Assembly: GCF_000282335.1 (NCBI RefSeq)
Contig: NZ_AKJM01000112.1
Location: 78,804-142,803 of the forward strand
DNA length: 64,000 nucleotides
Direction: 5' to 3'
DNA from: Pseudomonas sp. GM48
GTDB taxonomy: Bacteria > Pseudomonadota > Gammaproteobacteria > Pseudomonadales > Pseudomonadaceae
Shown: one piece after another, positions 1 through 8,374 of the stretch
Layout: every line of letters starts with the position of its first letter
Numbering within the stretch: the first letter of the stretch is position 1
The notes under the pieces: generated by a model
What the model saw: the letters and a program-made list of their open reading frames with translations, nothing else
What the model was told of the DNA's origin: nothing
The model's database searches: none
Position numbers and translations under genes: made by a program

Positions 1-1635
1 TTCGGCAAGATCTTCTATCGCCGCCGCCGTCGTCGCGTAAAACGTAAAAGCGGCAACCTCGACGACTTCTGCCGTCGTTGGGGCGGTGACTACAAGTACA
101 TGGTCGTACTCGATGCCGACTCCGTGATGAGCGGCGAGTGCCTGACCAGTCTGGTGCGCCTGATGGAAGCCACGCCGGATGCCGGGATCATCCAGACCGC
201 GCCGCGTGCGTCGGGCATGGACACCTTGTATGCGCGCATGCAGCAGTTCGCCACTCGTGTGTATGGCCCGCTGTTCACCGCCGGTCTGCACTTCTGGCAA
301 CTGGGCGAGTCGCACTACTGGGGCCACAACGCGATCATCCGCATGAAGCCGTTCATCGATCACTGCGCCCTGGCGCCGTTGCCCGGTAAAGGTGCATTCT
401 CCGGTGCGATCCTGTCCCACGACTTCGTCGAAGCCGCGCTGATGCGCCGTGCCGGCTGGGGCGTGTGGATTGCCTACGACTTGCCGGGCAGCTATGAAGA
501 ACTGCCGCCAAACCTGCTGGACGAACTCAAGCGTGACCGTCGCTGGTGCCACGGTAACCTGATGAACTTCCGCCTGTTCCTGGTCAAGGGCATGCACCCG
601 GTGCACCGTGCGGTGTTCCTGACCGGCGTGATGTCCTATCTGTCGGCGCCGTTGTGGTTCTTCTTCCTGGTGTTGTCGACCGCGCTGCTGGCGGTCAACA
701 CGCTGATGGAGCCGCAGTACTTCCTGGAACCGCGCCAGCTCTATCCGCTGTGGCCGCAATGGCACCCGGACAAGGCGATTGCGCTGTTCTCGACGACCAT
801 CGTGCTGCTGTTCCTGCCGAAGCTGTTGAGCATCATCCTGATCTGGGCCAAGGGTGCGAAAGAGTTCGGCGGCAAGTTCAAGGTGACCCTGTCGATGCTG
901 CTGGAGATGCTGTTCTCCATGCTGCTGGCACCGGTGCGGATGATTTTCCACACCCGTTTCGTCCTCGCCGCGTTCCTCGGCTGGGCCGCGACCTGGAACT
1001 CGCCGCAACGCGACGACGACTCCACGCCGTGGAGCGAAGCGGTCAAGCGCCACGGTCCGCAAACCTTGCTGGGCTTCTTCTGGGCCATGCTGGTGATCTG
1101 GCTGAACCCGAGCTTCCTGTGGTGGCTGGTGCCGATTGTCGGTTCGTTGATGCTGTCGATCCCGGTATCGGTGATCTCCAGCCGTGTCGGCCTGGGCCTC
1201 AAGTCCCGTGACGAGAGCCTGTTCCTGATCCCTGAGGAATACAATCCGCCGCAGGCATTGCTGGCCACTGACCAGTACACCCACGAAAACCGCTGGCACG
1301 CACTGAATGACGGTTTCGTCCGTTCGGTGGTCGATCCACAGCAGAACGCCCTGGCGTGCTCGCTGGCGACCTCGCGTCACCGTGAGGCCGAGCCGATTGA
1401 ATGGCTGCGGGTCGAGCGGGTACGCCATGCAATGAAAGTCGGTCCTGAAGGGCTGACCAACAACGAGCGTGTGCAGTTGCTCAGTGACCCGGTGGCCCTG
1501 GCCCGCCTGCATGAGCAGGTCTGGAGCGAAGGTCATGCCGAGTGGCTGGACGCGTGGCGCAAGTCGGTCAAGGCCGACCCCCATGCACCGCTGCTGCCGC
1601 TCAAGCCGCTGAGCGTCCAGCCTCAGTTGGCCTGA
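1..1635 (+). CDS. mdoH: Glucans biosynthesis glucosyltransferase H, C-terminal part (5' end outside window)
   Basis: Inner-membrane family-2 glycosyltransferase (OpgH/MdoH) that polymerises the beta-1,2-glucose backbone of osmoregulated periplasmic glucans from UDP-glucose and passes it across the membrane. The frame is open from base 1, so about 544 C-terminal residues are visible and the start lies upstream. Visible marks are a DADS metal-binding motif near base 110, an RRWCHGN motif near base 540 in the position of the GT2 QxxRW acceptor-site motif, and several hydrophobic segments between about 600 and 1200 (the transmembrane core). The tail is soluble. The usual partner mdoG would lie upstream, outside the window. 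A repeat pair and an intrinsic terminator follow. Confidence 0.95.
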   Translation, partial: FGKIFYRRRRRRVKRKSGNLDDFCRRWGGDYKYMVVLDADSVMSGECLTSLVRLMEATPDAGIIQTAPRASGMDTLYARMQQFATRVYGPLFTAGLHFWQLGESHYWGHNAIIRMKPFIDHCALAPLPGKGAFSGAILSHDFVEAALMRRAGWGVWIAYDLPGSYEELPPNLLDELKRDRRWCHGNLMNFRLFLVKGMHPVHRAVFLTGVMSYLSAPLWFFFLVLSTALLAVNTLMEPQYFLEPRQLYPLWPQWHPDKAIALFSTTIVLLFLPKLLSIILIWAKGAKEFGGKFKVTLSMLLEMLFSMLLAPVRMIFHTRFVLAAFLGWAATWNSPQRDDDSTPWSEAVKRHGPQTLLGFFWAMLVIWLNPSFLWWLVPIVGSLMLSIPVSVISSRVGLGLKSRDESLFLIPEEYNPPQALLATDQYTHENRWHALNDGFVRSVVDPQQNALACSLATSRHREAEPIEWLRVERVRHAMKVGPEGLTNNERVQLLSDPVALARLHEQVWSEGHAEWLDAWRKSVKADPHAPLLPLKPLSVQPQLA

Positions 1636-1641
1636 AAGAAA

Positions 1642-1743
1642 TGTAGGAGCGAGCTTGCTCGCGATGGACTCAAGAGCGCCGCGTTTAGTCAGTAAGCGCG
1701 CGTTATCGTTAACGACCATCGCGAGCAAGCTCGCTCCTACACA
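1642..1743. repeat. REP pair (REPIN), GTAGGAGCGAGCTTGCTCGC variant
   Basis: Two inverted arms, TGTAGGAGCGAGCTTGCTCG at the left and its complement ending near 1742, flank about 50 bp of unconserved sequence just after the mdoH stop. The core differs slightly from the GTGGGAGCGGGC type used elsewhere in the window. It can fold into a long hairpin in RNA. Confidence 0.9.
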
Positions 1744-1745
1744 AG

Positions 1746-1771
1746 CCCCGCTACCCAGCGGGGTTTTTTTT
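1746..1771 (+). terminator. Intrinsic terminator after mdoH
   Basis: CCCCGCT-ACCC-AGCGGGG stem-loop followed by eight T residues. It is placed to end mdoH transcription before the ABC transporter genes. Confidence 0.9.
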
Positions 1772-1791
1772 GCCTGATCGTTCCCAAACCC

Positions 1792-1819
1792 TTGTGCAAA
1801 CGGGCGAGTAGTTTAGGAT
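1792..1819 (+). promoter_or_regulatory. Candidate sigma70 promoter for the ABC transporter genes
   Basis: TTGTGC, 16-nt spacer, TAGGAT, about 110 bp before the binding-protein start and just after the mdoH terminator. Both hexamers are imperfect, so this is only a plausible candidate. Confidence 0.3.
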
Positions 1820-1927
1820 CCGTCCCCGAATTGGTGTGCCCGGATAATTTTTGTCCGTATTGGTGCGTTTCCTCCCGGGGAGCCGCCATTTTTGCGCGCC
1901 TCACAACGCAATGGTTTTGGGGACTTG

Positions 1928-2728
1928 ATGATGAAGAAGTATCTGTCGATGCTGCTGGTCGGCGTCACGGCACTGGTTGCAGTCAACGCGGCGCAGGCCG
2001 GTGCCATCGATGACGCGGTCAAGCGCGGCACGTTGAAAGTCGGCATGGACCCGACCTACATGCCGTTCGAAATGACCAACAAGCGTGGCGAAATCATCGG
2101 TTTCGAAGTCGACATTCTCAAAGCCATGTCCAAGGCCATGGGTGTCAAGCTGGAGCTGGTGTCCACCGGTTACGACGGCATCATCCCGGCCCTGCTGACC
2201 GACAAGTTCGACATGATCGGCAGCGGCATGACCCTGACCCAGGAACGCAACCTGCGCCTGAACTTCAGCGAACCGTTCATCGTGGTCGGCCAGACGCTGC
2301 TGATCCGCAATGAGCTGGAAGGCACTATCCAGTCCTATAAAGACCTGAACACTGCCGACTATCGCATCACCTCCAAACTCGGCACCACCGGCGAAATGGT
2401 TGCCAAAAAGCTCATCTCCAAAGCCAAGTACCACGGTTACGACAACGAGCAGGAAGCGGTGCTCGACGTGGTCAACGGCAAGGCTGACGCCTTCATCTAC
2501 GACGCGCCGTACAACGTCGTGGCAGTGAACAAGGTCGGCAACGGCAAACTGGTGTTCCTCGACAAGCCGTTCACCTACGAACCGCTGGCTTTCGGTTTGA
2601 AGAAGGGTGATTACGACAGCATCAACTTCATCAACAACTTCCTGCACCAGATCCACGAAGACGGCACCTACGATCGCATCCATGACAAGTGGTTCAAGAG
2701 CAGCGAGTGGCTCAAGGACATGGAATAA
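1928..2728 (+). CDS. Amino acid ABC transporter, periplasmic substrate-binding protein
   Basis: Family-3 extracellular solute-binding protein of 266 aa that captures a polar amino acid or related solute in the periplasm and delivers it to the permease encoded next. The N-terminus is a typical signal peptide (basic MMKK, hydrophobic core, cleavage likely after AQA). The mature protein starts with the family pattern RGTLKVGMDPTYMPFE, and the FxVDILKAM and GMTLTQER segments are standard. Two adjacent ATGs (1928 and 1931) are possible starts; a longer reading from 1892 has no signal peptide at its front and is rejected. A REP pair separates it from the permease, which may help the binding protein to be made in excess. 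The substrate cannot be read from sequence. Confidence 0.93.
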   Translation: MMKKYLSMLLVGVTALVAVNAAQAGAIDDAVKRGTLKVGMDPTYMPFEMTNKRGEIIGFEVDILKAMSKAMGVKLELVSTGYDGIIPALLTDKFDMIGSGMTLTQERNLRLNFSEPFIVVGQTLLIRNELEGTIQSYKDLNTADYRITSKLGTTGEMVAKKLISKAKYHGYDNEQEAVLDVVNGKADAFIYDAPYNVVAVNKVGNGKLVFLDKPFTYEPLAFGLKKGDYDSINFINNFLHQIHEDGTYDRIHDKWFKSSEWLKDME

Positions 2729-2757
2729 GGCCCGGTCAGACAGACCGAGTTGTCCCA

Positions 2758-2832
2758 TTCGCGAGCAAGCCCGCTCCCACACTGGATTTGTGGTTAACAC
2801 AGATCAAATGTGGGAGCGGGCTTGCTCGCGAA
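2758..2832. repeat. REP pair (REPIN) inside the ABC transporter operon
   Basis: TTCGCGAGCAAGCCCGCTCC and its inverted copy, with the TTCGCGA ends outermost, separated by about 27 bp. It lies between the binding-protein and permease genes. An upstream start for the permease (2810) would read through this repeat and is therefore not used. Confidence 0.92.
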
Positions 2833-2875
2833 GATGGCCTCACCGGCGATAAAAATTTCGGAACCTGCAAACTCA

Positions 2876-3835
2876 ATGAAACAGAAAAAAGCCCAATGGC
2901 CCTGGCACGTCCTGACCGTGCTGGTGCTCATCGGCCTGGCCGGCGCGTTGTATTACGCCACCTCGCTGATGTCCTACGAATGGCGCTGGAACCGCGTTCC
3001 GCAATATTTCGCCTACCACGCCGAAGAGTCCCAGCGCGCCGCCGACATTTCCACCGTCAGCGAACTGGTACGCAAGGGTGACAAGGCTGAAGTGACCCTG
3101 CGCAACGACGCCGGCACCGAGCAGCACCTGATCGTCGACGACAACAGCCTGCAAGTCGCCCAAGGCGATGATGTGGCCGAGGGCGATGTGATTGGCGTGA
3201 CCCGCCATTGGGCCGCAGGACCGCTGATGTGGGGCCTCTGGACCACTTTATGGTTGTCCGTGGTGTCCGGCGTTCTCGGGCTGCTGATCGGTCTGGTCAC
3301 CGGCCTGTGCCGGCTGTCGAACAACCCGACCCTGCGCGATCTCTCGACCATTTATGTCGAGCTGGTGCGCGGTACGCCGCTGCTGGTGCAGATCTTCATT
3401 TTCTACTTCTTCATCGGCACGGTGATGAACCTGTCCCGGGAATTTGCCGGGATTGCCGCGCTGTCGCTGTTCACTGGCGCCTATGTGGCGGAAATCATCC
3501 GCTCCGGCGTGCAGTCCATCGCCCGTGGTCAGAACGAAGCCGCACGGTCCCTGGGTTTGAGCGCCGGCCAGTCAATGCGTCATGTAGTGCTGCCGCAAGC
3601 TTTCAAACGCGTGCTGCCACCGCTGGCCGGGCAGTTCATCAGCCTGGTGAAGGACACCTCGCTGGTGTCGGTGATTGCGATTACCGAGCTGCTGAAAAGC
3701 GGTCGTGAAGTCATCACTACCTCGTTTTCACCATTCGAAATCCTGTTCTGCGTTGCGGGGCTGTATTTGTTGATCAACCTGCCGCTGTCGAAAATCGCCG
3801 GCCGGCTTGAGCGGAGGCTCGCGCAAAGTGATTGA
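2876..3835 (+). CDS. Amino acid ABC transporter permease with N-terminal extension
   Basis: Inner-membrane permease of 319 aa of the HisM/GlnP type. Start ATG 2876 gives MKQKKAQWPWH followed by a first membrane segment (about residues 11-30). A polar stretch of about 80 residues comes next and is not part of the ordinary permease core. The core begins near residue 120 with GLWTTLWLSV. The EAA loop that contacts the ATPase is visible as EAARSLGLSAGQ with VVLPQAFKRVLPPL. Only one permease gene is present, so a homodimer is likely. The end overlaps the ATPase start by 8 bp. Confident for family; the role of the extra domain is unknown. Confidence 0.92.
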   Translation: MKQKKAQWPWHVLTVLVLIGLAGALYYATSLMSYEWRWNRVPQYFAYHAEESQRAADISTVSELVRKGDKAEVTLRNDAGTEQHLIVDDNSLQVAQGDDVAEGDVIGVTRHWAAGPLMWGLWTTLWLSVVSGVLGLLIGLVTGLCRLSNNPTLRDLSTIYVELVRGTPLLVQIFIFYFFIGTVMNLSREFAGIAALSLFTGAYVAEIIRSGVQSIARGQNEAARSLGLSAGQSMRHVVLPQAFKRVLPPLAGQFISLVKDTSLVSVIAITELLKSGREVITTSFSPFEILFCVAGLYLLINLPLSKIAGRLERRLAQSD

Positions 3836-4562
3836 AGTCCGCGATCTGGTAAAAGTCTTCGACACCCGTGGCCAGGTGGTGCGCGCGGTGGATAACGTCA
3901 GCACAACGGTCGCCAAGGGCGAAGTGCTGGTGGTGATCGGTCCGTCCGGCTCCGGCAAGTCGACCTTTCTGCGCTGCCTCAATGGCCTGGAAACCTTCGA
4001 TTCCGGCTCGGTGAGTATCGACGGCCTGCAACTGGCCGACCCGAAAACCGATGTGAACGCCTATCGCCGCGAAGTCGGCATGGTGTTCCAGCATTTCAAC
4101 CTGTTCCCGCACATGACCGTGCTGGAAAACCTCTGCCTGGCGCAGAAAGTCGTGCGCAAACGCGGCAAAAAGGAACGCGAGGCCAAGGCCATGGCGTTGC
4201 TGGAAAAGGTCGGGATTGCGCAGAAGGCCAACGAGTTTCCGTCGCGTCTGTCTGGCGGCCAGCAACAGCGCGTGGCGATTGCCCGGGCGCTGGCGATGGA
4301 GCCGAAGGTCATGCTGTTCGACGAGCCGACCTCGGCTCTCGACCCGGAAATGGTCGGCGAAGTGCTGGACGTGATGAAAAACCTGGCCGTGGAAGGCATG
4401 ACGATGGTTTGCGTCACCCACGAAATGGGCTTCGCCCGGGAAGTGGCGGATCGGGTGCTGTTCTTCGATCACGGCAAGTTGCTGGAAGATGCTGCGCCTG
4501 CGGAATTCTTCGATGCGCCGAAGGATCTGCGGGCACAGGCGTTTTTGCGGCAGGTTTTGTAA
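3828..4562 (+). CDS. Amino acid ABC transporter ATP-binding protein
   Basis: Cytoplasmic ATPase of 244 aa of the GlnQ/HisP class that drives the importer. Walker A GPSGSGKST is at about residues 38-46; the Q-loop (VFQHFNLFPHMTV), signature LSGGQQQR, Walker B VMLFDEPTSALD and the H-loop (CVTHEMGF) are all present. GTG 3828 is preferred because GGAGG lies 10 nt upstream and it overlaps the permease stop (GTGATTGA), suggesting translational coupling. A TTG at 3807 would add seven residues. It completes the binding protein-permease-ATPase set. Confidence 0.94.
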   Translation: MIEVRDLVKVFDTRGQVVRAVDNVSTTVAKGEVLVVIGPSGSGKSTFLRCLNGLETFDSGSVSIDGLQLADPKTDVNAYRREVGMVFQHFNLFPHMTVLENLCLAQKVVRKRGKKEREAKAMALLEKVGIAQKANEFPSRLSGGQQQRVAIARALAMEPKVMLFDEPTSALDPEMVGEVLDVMKNLAVEGMTMVCVTHEMGFAREVADRVLFFDHGKLLEDAAPAEFFDAPKDLRAQAFLRQVL

Positions 4563-4584
4563 CCTCGGAATCTGACAGACCGCT

Positions 4585-4673
4585 TTCGCGAGCAAGCCCG
4601 CTCCCACAGTGATTGGGTTGACCACAACTTTTGTGTTCGACGCAAAACCTGTGGGAGCGGGCTTGCTCGCGAA
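4585..4673. repeat. REP pair (REPIN) between convergent genes
   Basis: Inverted GTGGGAGCGGGCTTGCTCGC arms with TTCGCGA ends outermost. It fills the gap between the ABC ATPase and the convergent chemoreceptor gene. Confidence 0.92.
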
Positions 4674-4680
4674 GGCGTCA

Positions 4681-4703
4681 CCTCGGTCGCAAGTGGACCG
4701 AGG
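4681..4703 (-). terminator. Stem-loop after the chemoreceptor gene
   Basis: CCTCGGTC and GACCGAGG pair around a 7-nt loop just beyond the chemoreceptor stop. There is no clear T-run, so it is a weak terminator candidate. Confidence 0.35.
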
Positions 4704-4716
4704 CCTGCTAATCACC

Positions 4717-6633
4717 TCAAACCTTGAACCTGCCCACCAGCATCTGCAAATGCGTCCCCAACCGCGCCAGCTCAACGCTGGAGGCCGCGGTCTCTTCACT
4801 CGCGGCCGAGGTCTGGTCCGACACGTCCCGCACGTTCAGCACGCTGCGGTTGATCTCTTCGGCCACGGCGCTTTGCTGTTCGGCGGCAGCGGCGATCTGC
4901 TGGTTCATCGCCTGAATCGCCGAGACAGTGCGAGTGATGCTTTCCAGTGAACCACCGGCGCGGCGGGTCAGTTCGACACTGCTCTCGGTCAGATTGCGGC
5001 TGTTGTCCATGATGGTCGCCACCTGCTGCGTGCCGTTTTGCAGGCCGAGGATCAGCTCTTCAATCTCTTCGGTGGACTTCTGGGTGCGCTGGGCCAGGCT
5101 GCGGACTTCGTCTGCGACCACGGCAAAACCACGTCCGGCTTCACCGGCCCGGGCGGCTTCAATCGCGGCGTTGAGCGCGAGCAGGTTGGTTTGCTGGGCC
5201 ACCGATTTGATCACGTCGAGCACGCTGCCGATCTTGTCGCTTTCGCGCTTGAGTTCGCCCATGGCCTCGGTGGAGTGGCCGACTTCCGCGGCCAGGCGTT
5301 CGATCTGGGCGATGGCCTCACCCACCACTTTGTCGCCCTCGCGGGCCTGCTGGTCGGCAGCAACGGCGGCTTCGGAGGCTTCTTCGGCGTTGCGCGCGAC
5401 CTCCTGCACGGTGGCGGCCATTTCGTTCATGGCAGTCGCGACCTGATCGGTCTCGACTTTCTGGCTGTTGACCCCGGCGCTGGTCTGCTCGGTGACGGCG
5501 GACAGCTCTTCGGCCGCGCTGGCGATCTGCGTGACGCCATCGCTGATGCCGCCGATCAGTTCGCGCAAGCCTTGGGTCATGCTCTGCATGGCACGCTGCA
5601 ACTGGCCGAGTTCGTCACGGCGCTGCGACGTCAGGTTGTGGGTCAGGTCGCCACTGGCCACGCGTTCAGCGACAGCCAGGGTCTGGTTCAATGGAACGAT
5701 GATCTGCCGGGTGATCGCCCAGGCGGCCAGCAGGCCGAAGGCGATGGCCAGAACAGTGGCGAGGGCCAGCATGTTCTTGGCATGGGCGGCGTCGGTGTCG
5801 CGCACGACGGTTTGCGAAACGGTGAGTTTCTTGCTCATGTCCAACAGGATTTCGCCTTGGGCGGACATGCGCACCAGGGCCTTGGCGCTGGCCACCTGGG
5901 AGTCGCGGAACTGGCTGACCGCGGCGCGGTAGGCCTTCAGCGAATCAGTCGCCTGTTGCAGGTTGGCAATGTGTTCTCCGGGCAGCTTGGCGGGCAGGCT
6001 CTCGAGGTTCTTCAGGGCGTTGTCGATCGCGTCGAGGGCTGGCTGTTCGGCTTCGCTCTTGCCGCTGTAGGTGTAGCCGCGAACCTGGAAGCGCGCCTGC
6101 TGGATCAGTTTGCTCAGGTCGATCACGCTGTTGAACGCCGCCACGCTGTCGCCTTGCAGCATGGATTTTTCCACTTCGGCGACGCGGGCCACGGCGTTGT
6201 CGGCGGTGGCGCCGAGTTTGCTGCGGGCGTCTTCACGCTGGGCGCCGGCCTGGGTCATGTCGCTAAAGGCACGACGGTATTCGGCGACAGCGGCCAGTTG
6301 TTGATCGACCATGGCCGTATCAGCCGGTTGCTCGATCAGGCCGCGGGCAGTCTGCAGGCCGCTTTCGAGTTTGCCCAACAGATCGTTGACGGCGCCGGGA
6401 CCTTGTTCGCCGCGACGCATTTCGTAATCCAGGCGGGCGATGCGCAGGTCCTTGGTCAGGTCGTTGAGGCTGGCGATGAACCCCAGTTTATCGCCACGGC
6501 TGGTCACGCCGCTCAGGCCGCTCCAGCCGGTGAAGGTGATCAGCAGGGTCAGTGCCAGCACCAGGCCGAAGCCGATCCCCAGCTTGCGTTTGACGCTGAC
6601 GTTTCCCAGATTCTCGGCTAGCCATTGATACAT
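4717..6633 (-). CDS. Methyl-accepting chemotaxis protein with large (HBM-like) periplasmic domain
   Basis: Transmembrane chemoreceptor of 638 aa that senses a periplasmic ligand and controls CheA/CheW. TM1 is about residues 19-36, the mostly helical ligand-binding region about 37-287, TM2 about 288-307, followed by a HAMP domain and a signalling domain whose hairpin tip reads VAQQTNLLALNAAIEAARAG. A periplasmic domain of about 250 helical residues fits the helical bimodular (HBM) class of McpS/McpQ, receptors for TCA-cycle acids in P. putida; the place between an mdoH-ABC block and rsmE-tat-his genes matches my memory of mcpQ (citrate) in KT2440, which I cannot check here. Start ATG 6633 has a GGGGAG ribosome site; an upstream reading from 6729 is rejected. 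Ligand is inferred. Confidence 0.93.
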   Translation of the reverse strand: MYQWLAENLGNVSVKRKLGIGFGLVLALTLLITFTGWSGLSGVTSRGDKLGFIASLNDLTKDLRIARLDYEMRRGEQGPGAVNDLLGKLESGLQTARGLIEQPADTAMVDQQLAAVAEYRRAFSDMTQAGAQREDARSKLGATADNAVARVAEVEKSMLQGDSVAAFNSVIDLSKLIQQARFQVRGYTYSGKSEAEQPALDAIDNALKNLESLPAKLPGEHIANLQQATDSLKAYRAAVSQFRDSQVASAKALVRMSAQGEILLDMSKKLTVSQTVVRDTDAAHAKNMLALATVLAIAFGLLAAWAITRQIIVPLNQTLAVAERVASGDLTHNLTSQRRDELGQLQRAMQSMTQGLRELIGGISDGVTQIASAAEELSAVTEQTSAGVNSQKVETDQVATAMNEMAATVQEVARNAEEASEAAVAADQQAREGDKVVGEAIAQIERLAAEVGHSTEAMGELKRESDKIGSVLDVIKSVAQQTNLLALNAAIEAARAGEAGRGFAVVADEVRSLAQRTQKSTEEIEELILGLQNGTQQVATIMDNSRNLTESSVELTRRAGGSLESITRTVSAIQAMNQQIAAAAEQQSAVAEEINRSVLNVRDVSDQTSAASEETAASSVELARLGTHLQMLVGRFKV

Positions 6634-6731
6634 GCTGAAACTCCCCGGACCACAATTTGGTTTTATGGGGTGTTTATCGGCAGATGGGTGGGGTTCTGTA
6701 GGGGCGGATAGTCGGCTTGCGGTCATCACAT

Positions 6732-6862
6732 GTAGCAGCTGGCGAAGCCTGCGTTCGGCTGCGCAGCAGTCGTCTATACGCTGTACTCAGTCAACCAGAA
6801 TGACTGAGGTGCCGGGTTTTGCGACTGCTTCGCAGCCGAACGCAGGCTTCGCCAGCTGCTAC
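6732..6862. repeat. Inverted repeat of a second dispersed family (GTAGCAGCTGGCGAAGCC type)
   Basis: Arms of about 41 bp beginning GTAGCAGCTGGCGAAGCCTG at 6732 and mirrored at 6822-6862, around about 49 bp of spacer. It sits between the chemoreceptor start and the rsmE stop. A related arm is present at the right edge of the window (63966). Confidence 0.9.
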
Positions 6863-6875
6863 GGGTTATGCGTAG

Positions 6876-7583
6876 TTAGAAAAGGCGTGCCAGCAGCGCG
6901 GTCACGGCGGTTTCGACGCGAAGAATGCGCTCGCCCAGTTGCACCGGTTGCAGGCCGGACTTGCCCAGCAGGTCGATCTCGTAGGGAATCCAGCCACCCT
7001 CGGGGCCGATGGCCAGGGTCACCGGTTCGCTGAGTGCGCGAGGGCAGGGCGGGTAATTGCCCGGGTGCCCCACCAGGCCGAGGGTGCCTTCGGTGATGGC
7101 AGGCAGGCGGTCTTCGACGAACGGCTTGAAGCGCTTCTCGATGACGACTTCCGGCAGCACGCTGTCCCGGGCCTGTTCGAGGCCGAGGATCAATTGCTCG
7201 CGAATCGCTTCCGGTTCCAGGAACGGGGTCTGCCAGAAGCTCTTCTCGACGCGATAGCTGTTGACCAGCACGATACGCGGCACACCCATGGCTGCCACAG
7301 TCTGAAACACCCTGCGCAGCATTTTGGGCCGCGGCAGGGCCAGTACCAGGGTCAATGGCAGCTTGGCCGGTGGCAGCTGGTCGAGGGTGACGCGCAATTC
7401 CGCTTCGCCGGCGTCCAGGCGCAACACTTCGGCCGAGCCCATCAGCCCGCCGATCCGCCCGACGCGCATGCTGTCACCCACTTCGCAGCGGTGGACTTCC
7501 TGCATGTGCGTCAGCCGGCGATCACGCAGGATCACCCGGTCGGCCGCAATGAAGTCGGCCTCGATGAGGAGCAGCAGGTTCAC
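6876..7583 (-). CDS. rsmE: 16S rRNA (uracil(1498)-N(3))-methyltransferase
   Basis: SAM-dependent SPOUT methyltransferase of 235 aa that methylates N3 of U1498 in 16S rRNA of the assembled 30S subunit. The N-terminal PUA-like part contains the LTHMQEVHRCEVGD segment. The C-terminal knot that binds SAM is visible as LAIGPEGGW and LGERILRVETAV, both diagnostic of RsmE. Length is normal. The ATG overlaps the end of tatC by 4 bp, so it is probably translated from the tat transcript. Confidence 0.96.
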   Translation of the reverse strand: MNLLLLIEADFIAADRVILRDRRLTHMQEVHRCEVGDSMRVGRIGGLMGSAEVLRLDAGEAELRVTLDQLPPAKLPLTLVLALPRPKMLRRVFQTVAAMGVPRIVLVNSYRVEKSFWQTPFLEPEAIREQLILGLEQARDSVLPEVVIEKRFKPFVEDRLPAITEGTLGLVGHPGNYPPCPRALSEPVTLAIGPEGGWIPYEIDLLGKSGLQPVQLGERILRVETAVTALLARLF

Positions 7584-8374
7584 GCTTGGGTCGCTGGCGG
7601 CTGGTCGTTGTGATCGTCAGCCGGTTGGTCGTCCGGATGCTCGCCACGCTTGCTGATCAGGCTGCCGAACAGGATGCCGATCTCGAACAACAGCCACATC
7701 GGCACGGCCAGCAGGGTCTGCGAGAAGATGTCCGGCGGCGTCAGGATCATGCCGACCACGAAGCAGCCGATGATCACGTACGGGCGGATCTTCTTCAGGT
7801 ATTTGACGTCGACCACGCCGATCCACACCAGCAGCACCACGGCCACCGGAATTTCGAACGCCACGCCAAAGGCGAAGAACAGCGTCATGACGAAATCGAG
7901 GTAGCTGGTGATGTCGGTCATCATTTCCACGCCGGCCGGGGTGGCGGAGGCGAAGAACTTGAAGATCAGCGGGAACACCAGGAAGTAGGCGAAGGCCATG
8001 CCGGCGTAGAACAAAAAGATGCTGGAGACCAGCAAGGGCACGGCAATGCGTTTTTCATGCTTGTACAGGCCGGGGGCGATGAAACCCCAGATCTGGTGCA
8101 GGATCACCGGGATCGCCAGGAACAGCGAAACCATCATGGTCAGCTTCAGCGGCGTCAGGAACGGCGACGACACGTCGGTGGCAATCATCGTCGCGCCGGC
8201 GGGCAGGTACGCACGCAGCGGCGTCGAGACGAAGGTGTAGATCTGCTGGGTGAAGGCAAACAGGCCGGCGAAGATGATGAAAATCGCCGCTACACAGCGC
8301 AGCAGTCGGGTACGCAACTCGGTGAGGTGCGAAACCAGCGGCATGTGCTGGTCGTTTTCAGGAAGATCGCTCAT
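7580..8374 (-). CDS. tatC: Sec-independent protein translocase TatC
   Basis: Polytopic inner-membrane protein of 264 aa. With TatB it forms the receptor for twin-arginine signal peptides of folded exported proteins. The N-terminal pattern MPLVSHLTELRTRLLR carries the conserved glutamate, and six hydrophobic segments follow, including the long conserved FALFF-GVAFEIPV region. The C-terminus is a polar tail rich in Asp, Gln and Pro. It overlaps tatB by 4 bp upstream and rsmE by 4 bp downstream, indicating one polycistron. Confidence 0.97.
   Translation of the reverse strand: MSDLPENDQHMPLVSHLTELRTRLLRCVAAIFIIFAGLFAFTQQIYTFVSTPLRAYLPAGATMIATDVSSPFLTPLKLTMMVSLFLAIPVILHQIWGFIAPGLYKHEKRIAVPLLVSSIFLFYAGMAFAYFLVFPLIFKFFASATPAGVEMMTDITSYLDFVMTLFFAFGVAFEIPVAVVLLVWIGVVDVKYLKKIRPYVIIGCFVVGMILTPPDIFSQTLLAVPMWLLFEIGILFGSLISKRGEHPDDQPADDHNDQPPATQA

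Noticed and set aside
2810..2875. N-terminal extension of the permease beginning MGAGLLAK
   Set aside because: It translates a REP arm; similar MGAGLLAK or CGSGLARE strings occur at every repeat copy. The real start at 2876 gives a normal membrane protein beginning.
5038..6621. Long plus-strand reading frame of 527 codons opposite the chemoreceptor
   Set aside because: Antisense to a complete, motif-bearing gene; its composition (His, Gly, Gln rich) is typical of a reverse-frame shadow in GC-rich DNA.
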